A stretch of 64,000 nucleotides of DNA from Steinernema hermaphroditum (GCA_030435675.1 CM059624.1:13664769-13728768); one strand, 5' to 3'; counted from the first letter of the stretch, positions 29,815-42,516 are shown. Translations and numbers: made by a program. The notes: generated from the letters alone by a model not told the origin.

Positions 29815-32800
29815 GTTGTTGGTGCTATGTTGAGGATGTGATAAAGATGTGATTTTTTTTCATTAGTGGAGTGCTACAATGGATGCTAACTCCGTTCTTC
29901 GACCCGACCATTTCTTCTTCGAAGTTTCGACAGATCCTGGCCTTTGAAGAGTTCTTCTTGATGGCTTGACTGTTGATCTCGATTTCAGATGGGTGCTTTT
30001 CCCCTGGTTTCTTACGGTGCTTTATCAATTTGAATATGTCGATAGGCACGCTGATTAATGAAGGTGATACTGTACATCGTTTCATGTTGTAAAAGTGGCA
30101 ATAAAGACATAATTTGTGTGTTCCAAACACTGCCAATACCCATCTGGCGCCCTAATAATTGCATTGTCTATGGTTATAAAACGCCAACATGTTTTGGTCA
30201 CTAATCAACATTCGAACAAGTGGCAGTTTTTAGTCCTGTCCCAACCTAACGTCTGCATCTATTTCTGTCAAGTAGCTATTTTAGAATTTACGATGTCTGG
30301 TGCATTGTTTTCCACTCCCCCCCCTTTATGTCCTTGTTTTCCCCATATTTTACTACAATCGTCCAAAACTGAATTATTCATAGGGCTTTCTGAAATGGGA
30401 GACTTTGAAAACAGCTTGTTAACAAGGTATCAAAAACATATCTTGTTGTTACGAGCAGGGCCATTGTCTTACTAGACAGACCGTTTTTGCGCTTTGGGCC
30501 GTCCCCTCAGGAATGAGTTGGGGTTTTGACCGCCGTAGGTTTCAACCGTTTCTTCGGAAGCTTTCGCGATTACGTCATAGAGGTCACTTCTGATTATGCT
30601 TTGATGTCATATAGAGGTCACATCCGGGGACGGTCCAGATTCCAGCCTTGGATCTCTGGGATTCCCAGCTCATTTCAGAGGGGACGGTCGAGATCCGAAA
30701 GGGCACGGTTCAAATCCAAAAGGGGGACGGTCTGGAACCCCGACGGGACGGTTGAGATCAAGGGGAACGGTTGAAACAGCTTTATTGTGTTAGCGGTAGA
30801 GCTCATATGCTTGTTGATCCAAACATCGTCCAACCCAACACCACAAATCTTATTTTCCGTAGCTCAAGTTGGGAACGCCTTCTTGTGCCAATCACATTGG
30901 CTAGACCGAAAAAGAGGCAGCCAGTAGGAATTGAGTTATATGAAAACACGCGCCATAAAGGAACGCTCTCAAACAAAGGTTTTGGAAAATAGGCTTTGTC
31001 CTTTCCGGCCTTCTCACTGCATGGGTGTTCCAGATATGATCACAGTTCTCCGTTCGTTGCGTAGTGCTTTGTCGATGTCAGTATCCATTTTGCACGGCGT
31101 GTCAGGGCGGATAATTTGCGCGTCCGTAGTGAAACCCTCTAGAAATGGATAAACTTTGTCAATTCGCATTAGAGAATTTGTCATCGATTCACTTGTTGGA
31201 TTTTGCAAATTCGACTTCTTCGTGGAGAAATTTGCATTTTATTGCTGGAAAGGGAGGGTGTCGTGGTCCTACCACGAAAGCGCGGACGCTTGTCTGTCCA
31301 GTATTTCAATAGCGCTGACGTCTTTGCCTCGAACAACACGAACACTTTTACTTTTACAGGTCAAAATGAGAACTGGTGGGACTCTGTGATTGCCATTTGG
31401 ATCCGCAGTACTAACTGCTGCATCCAAAATTTTTGGCTCGTTGTCATGGCCACTAGAATATATTGTCTTTGTTTTTGTTTTTTTTTAATAATATACATAT
31501 AATGAGCACCACGAGAGGTGCATTCTGCGGATAAGGCCCAAGGATGTACATATGTGCTTGGAGGCGGTCACCGTCCATCACAATTAGTACCGTAGGCAAC
31601 ATCAGTCCGCACATCCCAATCTCGAAGTACCAGATTGAGGTGTGATAGAGTGGCCGAAACCATTTTTCGATTTTAAACCTCGCCTATTCTACGAACGAGG
31701 AATCCGGTTGTTGGCCACAAAATGGACTGAAGTTGCACATAAGAATGATGAATATCTTGGCTGAAATCTCCGTGTTTTGTTTCAGTAAATTATCAAAAAA
31801 TGATCAGTCATTTTCAATGCAACAATCCAATACTAGATTGAGGATCGTCTGACAGAATAGTCCTGCAAAAGTAGAAGGAATGCAATGGACAAATGTAACG
31901 GGTAAATCATGGTGAAGGGTTGCAGTTTATTGTACTCAACGACGCATCAATTGATTTCACCCAGGGAAGAAACATTTCAAAATAAAGGATAGGCGACATC
32001 AATTGTAGGAGAACCCATCAGTACGGTGCCAAATCACCTATGACACTTCACGTCATTATACGTTTTTCGAACGACCTTAGAGGTACTTCGGATGAACGGC
32101 GACAGTTTGGAAAAAAAAGTTCTTAAAACTGAGCTTTTATTTCAGATTTGCGACTTTGCGAGGGCAATAGCACCGTGACAAAGGAAAGCGTATAATACCG
32201 TCGTCTAAGGCTTTGTTCTTTGTCGTCGCAAGGTTCGCAAGATGACGAAGTTTGACGAAGCTATTTGAGCTGACCTACTCCTTGTCTCTCAAGTACATCT
32301 CTCAGCTTTATCCTTTTCACAGATGCGGTATAAAATCATGCTGAATTCACCACCATTCATTCCTCAGTAGACAGTGGATTAGATTCTCAATATGTAGTGT
32401 GGCGTTGGCGAGCGGTCGACATCAATGCCGCACCAAGAATGAACCCGGTAGCAAGAGACCTGTTCTGCAATTTGAACGTCCTTACTTTTTATGAGATTTT
32501 GGAACCGAACGTGTCCTTTTGGCACGATTCAAATATCAACCATTTGTAGGTATTTCTCCAGGAAAACGACTTTAAATAAAGTGATTTTTGTAGGAATAGT
32601 GTTTTGAACAAACAGTTTCACAAACGTCATTTTGTCGAAAAGGCCATCACCCACACCTACAACTGTAGCGTCATTCTAATGACTGTGTTAATGCCAGCAT
32701 CAGTTTATATCGTATAGTTTCGGCTTAATGCAGAACTAATTCCTCGTGTTTACGCCTCCGTCCCCTATAAATGGCCCGCGTCGCACGTCAGAACTGTTGT

Positions 32801-33211
32801 TTGTATTCCCGAACACGCAACGCCCAGCCCGAAATACCTCCAAATCCGGCTTGTCGCGCCATTAGCCGCTTTAGGTATCACTGCTGCGGCCTTTGGCAAT
32901 TCCTAATTGCTTCCGGCCACATCGGAGTCCGTGTTTTTGTTACTCCAAAAGCGCTAATCCTTCTTCCTTCTCCTCCAACTGGATTATGAGGATTTAGCCT
33001 TTGGCGTCTTAGCTATCTTTAGCCTGTCCCGTCCAGAATCCAATTCATCTAATGGTGCATGGCGGAGCCGACTTCGCGTGCGTCACCACCCTTCTGTTCC
33101 TTTGAGGCGCGCGCGTGTCAGGTAACAAAAGATTGTACTCTCCGTAATTAAATCCGCGGCCTCCCTCCCCGCCCTGGCGCCTAAGCTTACCCGAAGTTTC
33201 AGTCAACCATC
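29815..33211. other. Long intergenic stretch, no gene recognised
   Basis: No spliced or single-exon gene could be built. Around 30620-30780 there are loosely repeated GGGGACGGTC-type units. The remaining ORFs are short and lack protein-like composition. The last part carries the promoter of the small secreted gene. Confidence 0.4.
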
Positions 33212-34610
33212 ATGAAAGCCACCCTGGCACTGCTCCTTTCCATCGCCCTTCTTCTCAGCCTCACTTCGGCTTTCCAACTCGACCAAGCGTTCCCGTTCCG
33301 GAGGATCCGAACGAGGGGACAGGCCGGCGGATACCGTGACCTTCCGCCCTACCCGGCATGCTTCAGTCTCTACCGTAAGTTTGTGATTCTTTTCATGGCA
33401 TTTCCCTGTGAGTTTGTGGGACACGTGGACGGGAAATCCGATGGGTCTGATCATGAAAAGTAGAATGGTACAACGCCTTGAAGCATCCTCTATGTATTGG
33501 TGGAATATTGGGTAATTACTCATCGATGACTAGCATGGATATGCCTTCTCTGCAGCGCCGATCCCGAGACCTGGGTCGTCCGCCAGCCGCCCTCCGGTGG
33601 CAAGGAGCTCCAGACGCTTCTCATCGAAGAGAGCGCCGCCTCCTCCAGTGGCTAAGAAGAGTTCCAAGAGCGACCTCTACGGTCTGTTCCCTCGGCGTTG
33701 CCTATCTTTCCCGTGTCCCTCTCGTCGATCTTTTTCATATTAGCAGAAGAGGCGGAGGAGTGGGGCCTAAAACTCGACTCGGAAGAGAAATAGTTTTGCG
33801 TCGGAACTCAAAACTTTTGAGAGAATGGTTTATGGGTGTCGACCCATCCAGCAGAAGATTTCTGGTCTTAAGGCAAGGAAGGGTTCTTTAACTGGGCTAA
33901 TTAAATCTGTATGTGTCATCCAACCAAGAGGAGGAACTAAAACAATGCAGGCAAATCTAGAAGAAGAGCACTGACCTCTTCCGAGCGGAAATGGATTGAG
34001 CTGGCCTCCAAATTTTGTTCATCTTCCTTTAGCGAGTTGGCTTTGCGCATTCCAAGTGACTTGACCTGTTTTTTGGCAATTTATAGAGTCCTCGAAGCAG
34101 GTTCAAACAAAAAGGTCTTTAGTTGTGTATTTCGAAGAAAACAAAATATAGTATGCTATCCTCGCACAACAAAACTGCGGACTGAGAAGGTGCACCTACA
34201 CTTTTATCCATTTCGTAGGAAACAAATCCAAGGTCTCAATGGAAAACACCACTACCGTAGTAGATTTCCGACTTTTGAGGTCGTCTCGTTTCCCAGAGTG
34301 TACTAACTCTTATAGTTAGGCGACATTCAGTTTCTGGTATTCGACGAGGAATAACAGAAACTGAATGTCGTCTAACTATGAGAATGTGACTCATCTTGAG
34401 AAATTCTGGCCTGTTCGCACAAGCTGACTACAGCCTACAAAGCGTTTTCCCACACAATAGTCGAAAACATTCATTAGAGAACATGGAACTGTCATAACAA
34501 CAACGATTTCAGGGACATGTAACGATCCGTGCTACGAAGAGAACAGCTCCTTCTTCCTTCCCAGTCGATGTTGCTGTCCGCCTCCGTGTCCCTACCGAGA
34601 CGACTGCTGA
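33212..34610 (+). CDS. Small secreted Cys-rich protein
   Basis: Two exons, 33212-33374 and 34513-34610, encode 86 residues. The start gives a strong signal peptide (KATLALLLSIALLLSLTSA). A basic Pro/Arg region follows, then a Cys-rich C-terminus with CNDPCYEE and CCCPPPCPYRDDC. A TTTCAG acceptor ends at 33201, just upstream of the ATG. In the 1.1-kb intron an alternative exon from about 33556 (TCTGCAG acceptor) would insert a Ser/Arg/Pro-rich segment in the same phase, but its donor (GTCTGT) is weak. I do not recognise the family. It could be an antimicrobial, cuticle or excretory-secretory peptide, but nothing in the sequence decides this. Confidence 0.7.
34308..34383. ncRNA. Near-perfect 35-bp hairpin, possible small-RNA precursor or MITE
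   Basis: The arms 34308-34342 and 34349-34383 pair over 35 positions with a six-base loop (GACGAG). On the plus strand there are two likely G:U positions and one internal mismatch near the loop. The size fits a miRNA precursor or an hpRNA. It is located in the intron of the small secreted gene. No TA or longer target duplication was evident at its ends. Confidence 0.5.
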
Positions 34611-37600
34611 GAAGAGCAGAGAACGCGGGCACGTAAACTCCCACGTTCCAATTTGGCGACGTTTGGTTGTTATGCTACATTCGTGGAATATAAATTATTG
34701 AATGTGCTGCGGTAGATTTCTCATGTTTTGGATGGCGGACTAGGGTGGAAAAGCACATAATGAAGATGGATACACTGAAAGTCGCATAATTGAAACGGTG
34801 ACATTAGATAGTGCAGTATTGCTACGGGGTCTCATTTGTGTCGCGGTGGCGAGCGGTCGGTCCTTCCGGTCGCTCTCTGAGCGTCCGGTCGGTCTGATAG
34901 CAAACTCTGAGGCATATGTGAGTTTTCCGGCTTCCAGAGGGAATTGGGACACCCGGAAGCCGTAGTCCCACCACCGCTGACAACAAGATGTCCGACGTCA
35001 AGAATCCGGCCACGTGAGAAATCATCCCGAAGGTCGCCGACGCTCCAAGGACGCCACTATCGGTGAAGACACAATTTTCGGAGCAAGGAACCGTCTCTTC
35101 GAGGCAGATGTGATCTCAGAAGCGTCCGCTGTGCCGCAAACGCCCGCGAAGAAGACGTTCCGCTGCTGGATCCGAAGTTTTGTCGATTCCCAGATGGCCC
35201 GTGAAGCGCGCCGTCTACGACCGGTTCCACATCCACGCCGCTCCCGGGATGAAGCCGGCTGTAACGAGACATCCTCTATTTGTCTATTATTCGGTGTCGT
35301 GCAAGGCGTAAGCCTTTGATTCACGAAATAAACTCGTGTAAACTCGAGTATTGCTACACTATGGTGTGTGGTCTCGAAGTTGGAGTTGCACAGAAGCGAA
35401 TATGAAAAAGGCATTTCTGAGAGGACAACTGGACGACCCGAAAAAATCTTGAATCATTTAAGTCGATTAGGAACCCAGGATCCAAGGAACCCACTGTCTC
35501 GCCAAGGCTCCACAGACGGAAGTAGTGGAAGATGCTCCTCAACTCCGGAGCACACGGCTTCAGCCAAGCGGAGCATGAAATCCCGCTCCGTTCACCGCGT
35601 TCCACGGACCTCGGTTTCGATGCCCACGCACACTGATGGGACCGCTAATTACAACTTCCGCTGATCAATGCACTAGGATACGACCTAGCAACCAGAAATG
35701 GGTACGAACGGATTGGATCGGATAGGTTGACAGATCGGTTGAGTCTGCTGGTCAACCGGTTGAACGACTGATACGGATCCCCATAGAACTATAGCGTGAT
35801 TTTGTCTTTCTTGTCTATGCCTTTGATGCGAGAAGATAAACTAGAAAAAAAAACTGGCGTCCAAAAATGCAATCAATGTCGAGATGTCGCTCATATTGGT
35901 TCGCCTGTCCACTGTACATAGTGTTGTTCAAAGAACATCCACTAATCTCATCGCATATCAACTATTCTGATGTAGTCTTTAGCAGAGATTCATGAAATAA
36001 ATTATTGAGACAAGAGCTGGACGTCATTGAATAGGAGCAGCGTGCAGATCCAAATATCATTTAGACTCTATGGCTGAAGGGGTCAAGGGATTCTTTGTTC
36101 CTAATGTGGTGAATTGCAGAGGAATGGTTGCGGGAGAAGCTGTCCAAGAAGTGGTCGATTCCAGTTGAGGGACATTGAAGGACTTGAATTTAAGCGTTTT
36201 ATGATCTCTGGTTAAATATACAATTTGAGCCGAAATTCGAGCCTTATTGGTGAGACTCTAAGACAAGGAAGTCACTCACTCCATAATCGTCTTCCGGAGT
36301 GAAGTACTGGAGTATTGTTCATGTTGCGTCGCAGTGTCGAGTGGGGTTCATCTTTATCATCAATCAGATCCATTATATCTACAGCCGTAGACACAAAAGG
36401 GCGTCTGTTCAGTCTAGACGCTATCTGACTACACAACAGTTCAGACAGAATTTCTCCATTCTCACGTTGCCTTGTCAGTCGCCTTCTCTGGTCATTTCTT
36501 GTCAGATGAACTGCCCTTTGACGGAACTTCATTTTTTTTGCTGATAATGCATCACTTTTTGTTTCACCTCCGCACAATAACAGATGGCGTTATCTGTAAG
36601 ACATAATGCTGACAGCGCTTAATCATAAAAGAGACCCTAATGATCTGCAAAACGCCGTTCCTTATCTGCGGGAAAGGGACCATCTGCTGGCACGGGACCT
36701 GATAACAGTTCTTTAGAGGAAGTTGTTTGAGTGGCGGCTTACTTTGTTAGCTTTGGGTACTTTCGGAAACCGGATTCTACTGTTTCTTTGTTTGATTTCA
36801 GAGGGTGTATAGTCGAGTAATCCTGTGTGCCATCCTGTCTATTCTTTATTCTATATCACTATTTTCGCGTTATTAGTTCGTAATGTAAACATGCTTCGTT
36901 GCCGGAAAGTTAGCGAAATCTTTTAAGGGCTTGAATATTCACGTTTTTAGTATCCGTCGCATAAGGCATCCTTCTGACGTGTCCACTTCCCAACGCGTTC
37001 GGTTTTTGCAGATTTGGGATCCTCCGAATCTAGCAAGTGCGCGGAATTTTCCCGATACATTGAAGGGAAGAGGTAAAGTGTTTGTGTAGTCGAACTGGGG
37101 ATCGGAGGATCGGATAGGATCGGCTAGTCGTTCAACCGTGTCGTTGAGTCAAATGTGTCATTTTTCGGATCTGGGCCCGACCCCCTCTGAACCATTCCTT
37201 TTGCAGCTTTCTTTGCTTTGCAGCTGTAATCGGTTAGCCATGAGTATGTACAAGTGGAAGCACAGCGACCGGCGTGGTTTCAGTTAAAATCTTGCCAGTT
37301 TGAATGTAGCGTTGAAGGACGTTTGCATGCTCAAGTGTGCTTCTCGGCCATTCAGAACTTGTGTTAGGCTCTCAGTTGCGCTACATGCCCACGATCTGAG
37401 GTGGACACTTCGGAAGGATCTCTTATCTACATGATCTAACCTACCGCTTCATTCCATCCAGATTAGTGAGGCCTTGAATACCACTCGGAATGCAGAACAT
37501 TTGCACTACGTGTATCATGGCTAGGGCATTGACAGAATTTGAATATTCAGTGTTTCCAACATGATCGACCTGGCAAAGTTCATGCGCTCTAAGTACTAAT

Positions 37601-38455
37601 AATGTAAATCCCCTGAATGCACGATGAATACCAGCGTGAAAACGATGTAAATAGCGATGAGAGGATTGTCAGATCGTTCTTGTTGGCTATGCCATGTTTC
37701 ATTCCACTGTTTGCTTCTACTTTTTATTCCACTTTTTGAATATTAAACATTAAGTTCGTTTTTTTTCGGCGGCGCTCGGGGTGCGGTAAAAGATCTTTGA
37801 CTGCGAAACTTTTGAAACTTGACGTTGCTACACCCTGTACACAGTGACCCTCAGTCATCGTTGTGTATTCAACTTATCCGATGTATCCATATGCCTTATC
37901 CAATCAAAGAACCACTTCTCTCTGATAACTGATCCGTGTGGTCTTATGGTTATGACCACTGATAGGAAACGAGTCCGACTTTCGAGTGCGGAGTCGATGC
38001 CCAAAAACTTACCGTATCCAAGTCTCGAGTGTCGAACTCGTTGGTCCACTCCTTTTCGGATTGTTCCCATCACTGGTCATACGACTTTTTACACGGACTA
38101 CGGCTTCCGATTGTCCCAATTCCCTCTGGAAGCCGGAAAACTCACACATGCCACAGGGTTTGCTGTCTGACCAACCAGTCCCTCAGAGGGACCGACCGCT
38201 CGCCACCGCGACACGAGTGAGACTCCACTTGTCATAACCATCTACAAATTGGAGGAAAAAAGGAAGATGTCAGTTTGCACAGTGAAGAACGCCCTTACTC
38301 TTACCGCTTTGCTGGTACTCTTTGAAGCCGAAAACGAAACATTTCCGCGACATATCGACGCGACACAATCCGTGATGTTGGTCGATCTCATTTTGAGCAT
38401 CCCTAAATGAGATACGCTCCGATATAACAACTCTTACAGGTCAATTCTGGCCACA
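34611..38455. other. Long non-coding stretch with dispersed repeats
   Basis: Bases 34845-34960 and 38095-38215 are inverted copies of one repeat, sharing AGTTTTCCGGCTTCCAGAGG in opposite orientations together with flanking blocks such as GCGAGCGGTCGGTCC. ORFs at 35014-35664 and on the minus strand at 36272-36577 could not be built into convincing genes. The minus ORF ends near a good donor (GTGAGT at 36284), so a missed exon is possible there. Confidence 0.5.
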
Positions 38456-40383
38456 ATGAACCAAACAAAAACACTACTGTTGATCGCCTTATTGGTCACT
38501 ACTGTGCACGCTTATAAGGTAACATCCATGATCTCAAAAAGTGGTTCTACAATCGGCTTTCAGCGGTTTCCGGAGAACTTCCAATGGTCAACGGCGACGT
38601 CTGCTTTCCAAGTAGAAGGAGGGCAGGAAGGCACCGGTAGAGGCATGAGCATCTGGGACAGATATCTCGAGAAGCACCCTACTCCTGATAACTCCACAGG
38701 AAAGATCGCCTGTGACACGTATCACAAGTTCAGAGAAGACGCTCTGCTTCTTAAGGATGTTGGGGTAGGAGCAGTATTATCATAAATTCTTACTACAAAA
38801 CGGTATAGGTAAAACAATACCGCTTCTCCGTGTCCTGGTCGCGCATCATGCCCGACGGACGCCCTGACAACATCAACCCTGATGGCGTCCGCTACTACCA
38901 CGACCTTATCGACAGCCTCGTCAAGAAGGGCATCCAGCCGTTGATCACTCTCTACCACTGGGATCTTCCCCTCGCGTTGCAGGACCGCGGCGGCTGGCTG
39001 AACGAGGAGTGCGTCAATTGGTTCGGCGACTACGTTCGCTTCATGTTCACCGAGTACGGTGATAAAGTGAAGCTGTGGACGACGATCAACGAGGCCTACA
39101 TCCACGCCAAGTACGGCTACTGTGGCGAGCCGCTGGAGCATGCGCCTGGCGGCTTCAAGCCCAACTGCGAATGGTCCATGTACATCGCCGCTCACAACAT
39201 GATCCTCGCCCACTCCAAAGCCGGCAACATCTACAAAAAGGAGTTCCAGCCATCGCAGAATGGACAAATCGGAATTACGCTGCAGGCCGTGTGGTACGAG
39301 CACGAGAACAAGCCCGAGGACGAGGAGGCCGCTGCCCGAGTCTTTGACTTCCAGTTCAACTGGTTCGCGCAGCCCATCTATGGAAAAGAAGGCGACTATC
39401 CCGTTAGAATGCGGGAGCGTATGGCCGAGCTGAGTCGAGAAGAAGGCCGATCCAGGTCGCGGCTTCCCACGTTCACTCCTCAACAAATCGAAGAGATCAG
39501 ACAATCGGCCGACTTCCTCTCTCTCAACTACTACACTTCATACGTGGTCTCACAAGATCTTCCGGTCAACAACACCGTCGAGGCTTGGGGAAAGCTCACG
39601 CAATGGGGTAGAGATATCGGTGCTTATATCTCTACTAATCCTCACTGGAAACAGTAAGTTGTGATGCGGAAATTCCGAGTTGAATCAGTACGGGTGGTGC
39701 TCTAGTCTGAGAGTGAAATGAGAACAATGAATCGCAGGGTTATGTCCGAATAAGTTAATATAAGGTGCCCACCCGCCTTGGCTAGGACCCTTCATATAGA
39801 CTTGCTCATTTACAACAGTTTTGAAAGGGTAGTTCGAGAGATCTCAGGTGAATGGAAAGAAGTGAACGAACAAGTCAATATAGATAGCCCACCCGCCTTG
39901 ACTGTAACGACTCCATAAAAATTCGGCTTTAACCCACATACACAAACGATTTTCAGAATCGCCGGAACGTGGCTTCGCAGCCATCCGCAAGGTCTTCGTT
40001 CAGTGTTGAACTTTATCCGCGAGCACTACAACAACGTCCCCGTGTACATCACCGAAAACGGATCCATGGACACCCCCGAAGAAGGACTCAATGACGTAAC
40101 GCGGATCGAATACGTCAGAGGTCACTTAGAAGCTCTTCATGAGGCGCTGCAAGATGGCTGTGACGTGAGAAGTTACGCCTACTGGAGCTTCTTAGACAAC
40201 TTCGAATGGGCGTTTGGATATCATGATCGTTTTGGAATTTTCCATGTAAGTGCCGGTCTCAGAAATTGATCGAATAAGGCGAATTTTTAGGTTGATTTCA
40301 AAGATCCTGAACGTCCTCGCACTCCCAAGAAGTCCGTAGAGTGGTATAGAAAAGTGATCGCAGCGAACGCTCTTCTTGACTGA
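38456..40383 (+). CDS. Secreted glycoside hydrolase family 1 beta-glucosidase
   Basis: Five exons, 38456-38518, 38564-38764, 38809-39653, 39957-40245 and 40291-40383, encode 496 residues, the normal length. A signal peptide (MNQTKTLLLIALLVTTVHA) precedes the barrel. Family marks are FPENFQWSTATSAFQVEG, YRFSVSWSRIMPDG, LYHWDLPLALQDRGGW, the acid/base glutamate in TTINEAY (usually TxNEP) and the nucleophile in VYITENGS, then YWSFLDNFEWAFGYHDRFGI. Both catalytic glutamates are present, so a retaining beta-glycosidase acting outside the cell or in the gut is likely. The first intron is 45 bases and in frame. The 303-base fourth intron holds two direct copies of a GCCCACCCGCCTTG-containing repeat. 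Confidence 0.95.
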
Positions 40384-40699
40384 GGTTTTTGGTGCTGAAT
40401 TGGATATATAGATCCGAGAAATGAACGGTGATAAGATGCAACAATTAAGGTGGGAAGTAGAGAACGAGGAGGAATCACGTGGAGACGCAGAAGTTGGGAT
40501 TGGGACATCGGCGTTAGACTGTTGGGGGCAGCGTGACGATGGTGCGAGGCGCCAAGGGGTGGGGAAACATAGACGTCCTTCTCGATGACTATATTGAGAA
40601 CGGTATTTATTAAATAAATCACACAATATATGTCATGACAATTTTGAGCGTTTCGCGCATACTCACGTCTATTAGCATCCACACTAACTCCAACAGCAA

Positions 40700-41617
40700 T
40701 TAAGCGAACAAGACCATCAAATCGTGGGACTTTTTGAGAAACTCCAGTTCATCAACTTTCTTCTCCTTTCCGTCGCAGTCGAAAAAGACATAGACGAGAG
40801 AGTCTCCATTGAGGAACTTGTATGGCTTCGACGATACGCAGAAAAATATGCGGCAGAAGAAGAAATAGTCCTTCTCGATTGATTCGCTTTCTTCGGTCGA
40901 ACAGAGTTCAAGTATTCCTTCAAATGGCGTTGAGACGCGAACATCACACGCGTACGCCCAGTGTAAGTGAATCTTCTTACCCTTCACGCGCGCACTGTTC
41001 TCGGAGCAGAACTGGAACAACTCCTCCAGTTGATCTTCATTGTAGAAGGTCAGATTCAACGTGTCGAACTGATCTTGGACGAGAACACTTTTGATCAACG
41101 GAAACTCATTTTCTCCAAAACAAACTCGGAACTGTTTCAGCTTGCACGTATCCACAAGCTTCTTGAATAGTTCAATCGCTGTTTCTTTGAGAATCTCCGT
41201 AAGATTTAAACACGTCAAGCCTTTCCATGAACATGCCCAGTCGATCCAATCCTTGCTTACAGTATCTGAATGCAATTCTAACACACATTCATGATGTCCC
41301 TGAACTTCGCGTATACGTTTGCAAATGCCGCTTTTCACATGACCTTCATTGCAATCGGTGAGAATTATGTTTACATTCCTCAGGAACTTTTTGAGTGGTG
41401 GTATATCAAATCCATGAAATTTAGCTCGACCGTAGTTGAATATGTATTCCTCTATGATCACGCCATCTTCAATGTTAATTTCATGATAGTAGCGATTTGC
41501 GAACATCTCATGTGCGAGCGCTCCGTAACGTCCGGCAAGATGTCGCAATTTCTCGACGGTTCGAATGTGAAACATTGGAAGAAGAGCGTCGTAAAAGTTC
41601 AGAGGCAAACGATTCAT
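40700..41617 (-). CDS. Intronless lineage-specific family protein, member 1
   Basis: One open frame of 305 residues with no introns. It starts LPLNFYDALLPMFHIRTVEK and later has ELCSTEESESIEKD and ELEFLKKS, blocks shared with three other genes in this window (44846-45772, 48653-49648, 51978-52973). The N-terminus has an F-box-like length and hydrophobic spacing (FYDALL..LRHLAGRYG), but I cannot confirm an F-box. There is no signal peptide or membrane helix. The protein is probably intracellular. Function unknown; a substrate-recognition role is only a guess from the family's fast evolution. Confidence 0.75.
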   Translation of the reverse strand: MNRLPLNFYDALLPMFHIRTVEKLRHLAGRYGALAHEMFANRYYHEINIEDGVIIEEYIFNYGRAKFHGFDIPPLKKFLRNVNIILTDCNEGHVKSGICKRIREVQGHHECVLELHSDTVSKDWIDWACSWKGLTCLNLTEILKETAIELFKKLVDTCKLKQFRVCFGENEFPLIKSVLVQDQFDTLNLTFYNEDQLEELFQFCSENSARVKGKKIHLHWAYACDVRVSTPFEGILELCSTEESESIEKDYFFFCRIFFCVSSKPYKFLNGDSLVYVFFDCDGKEKKVDELEFLKKSHDLMVLFA

Positions 41618-41873
41618 GACGAAAATCGAATTCGCGCGGAATTTTTATTTGATTCCTTATACCGGGAAGCACATACAATGCGATGCATGAACACTGACTG
41701 AAAAAAACTGTGAACGCAGTGCACCGTTCCGGAAACTCAGCGAGCCTCGAAGGTGACCCCCCAGTCATCTCTCTGGCTCAGTTCTCATTTTAAAGAAGCA
41801 GAGGTCTTTTGATTTGATTCTTTAAACCGGAAAGAACGTCCAATGCGATGCACGACAACTGGTCGGTATTCGC

Positions 41874-41990
41874 GGGCTTCTTAGACAACTTCGAATGGGC
41901 ACCACGATCGCTTCGGCATTTTTCATGTAAGTACGAATCTCAGAAATTGATCGAAGAAGGCGAATTTTTAGGTCGATTTCAAAGACTCCC
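41874..41990 (+). pseudogene. Duplicated fragment of the GH1 gene 3' end
   Basis: Matches the end of exon 4, intron 4 and the start of exon 5 of the glucosidase (40190-40315): GCTTCTTAGACAACTTCGAA, CTCAGAAATTGATCGAA and GGCGAATTTTTAGG occur in both. The splice sites are kept, so the copy arose from DNA and not from mRNA. Its upstream flank (about 41814-41865) repeats sequence at 41640-41690. Confidence 0.85.
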
Positions 41991-42324
41991 CGGCGTAGAC
42001 CGTAAGCTGAATTGCATCTCACCAAGAAGACCGTTATTACCACCTGACCGCGCTATCCGCGCAAGCCGAAGAATCGCTCAAATGCCGCCATCCGCATAGA
42101 TGGGATTCCACTTCGCCCTCTGAGTCCGACAGGATAGAGCTTTTTTGCCGTACTACCGTACTGCCGTATTATACTATACAATAGATGTACACAGCGCCTG
42201 TCAAAGGCAAAGCGCCTGTCGCCACCGAGGAGTCCAAACGCCACAAGCTCAAGTCCGAAACTTCACTGGTTGACGACGCCCATCGCCGCGGCAGAACGAC
42301 AAGAAGAAACTACGAACGCTCTGG

Positions 42325-42516
42325 TATTTCTGTTGAGGTGAGAGATGGAAAGGGCGCCCGTGAGAAAACGACGTCCTCACCCACCTGTACAATTGAATCC
42401 ATCACCCCTGAAGCCCTTCTTGCACTGACAAACGCCTTCCGTGCACGTCGCGTGTGGGCTACACTCTGAATAGTCATGCGACGACCGTCCTAAAGCAGAA
42501 ACTGTCTCGTTTCTGC
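42325..42516 (-). repeat. Dispersed repeat carrying an EGF exon, copy A
   Basis: The reverse complement is about 95% identical by eye to 57773-57970. It contains an EGF-like exon reading CSPHATCTEGVCQCKKGFRG, preceded by an acceptor (TATTCAG) and followed by a donor (CAG then GTGGGT). No neighbouring exons could be found. Confidence 0.8.

Noticed and set aside
35014..35664. Two plus-strand ORFs that might be one short gene
   Set aside because: Composition is Arg/Ser/Pro-rich without a motif, and no set of splice sites linked the candidate ATG at 34988 to the later frame.
36272..36577. Minus-strand ORF of 101 codons next to a good donor
   Set aside because: No recognisable domain, no acceptor-matched partner exon and no clear codon bias. 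Left as a possible missed exon only.
38722..39504. 260-codon minus-strand ORF over the glucosidase
   Set aside because: Antisense shadow of the GH1 exon 3.
42185..42469. Plus-strand ORF of 94 codons
   Set aside because: Its second half is the antisense of the EGF-bearing repeat and the first half has no features.
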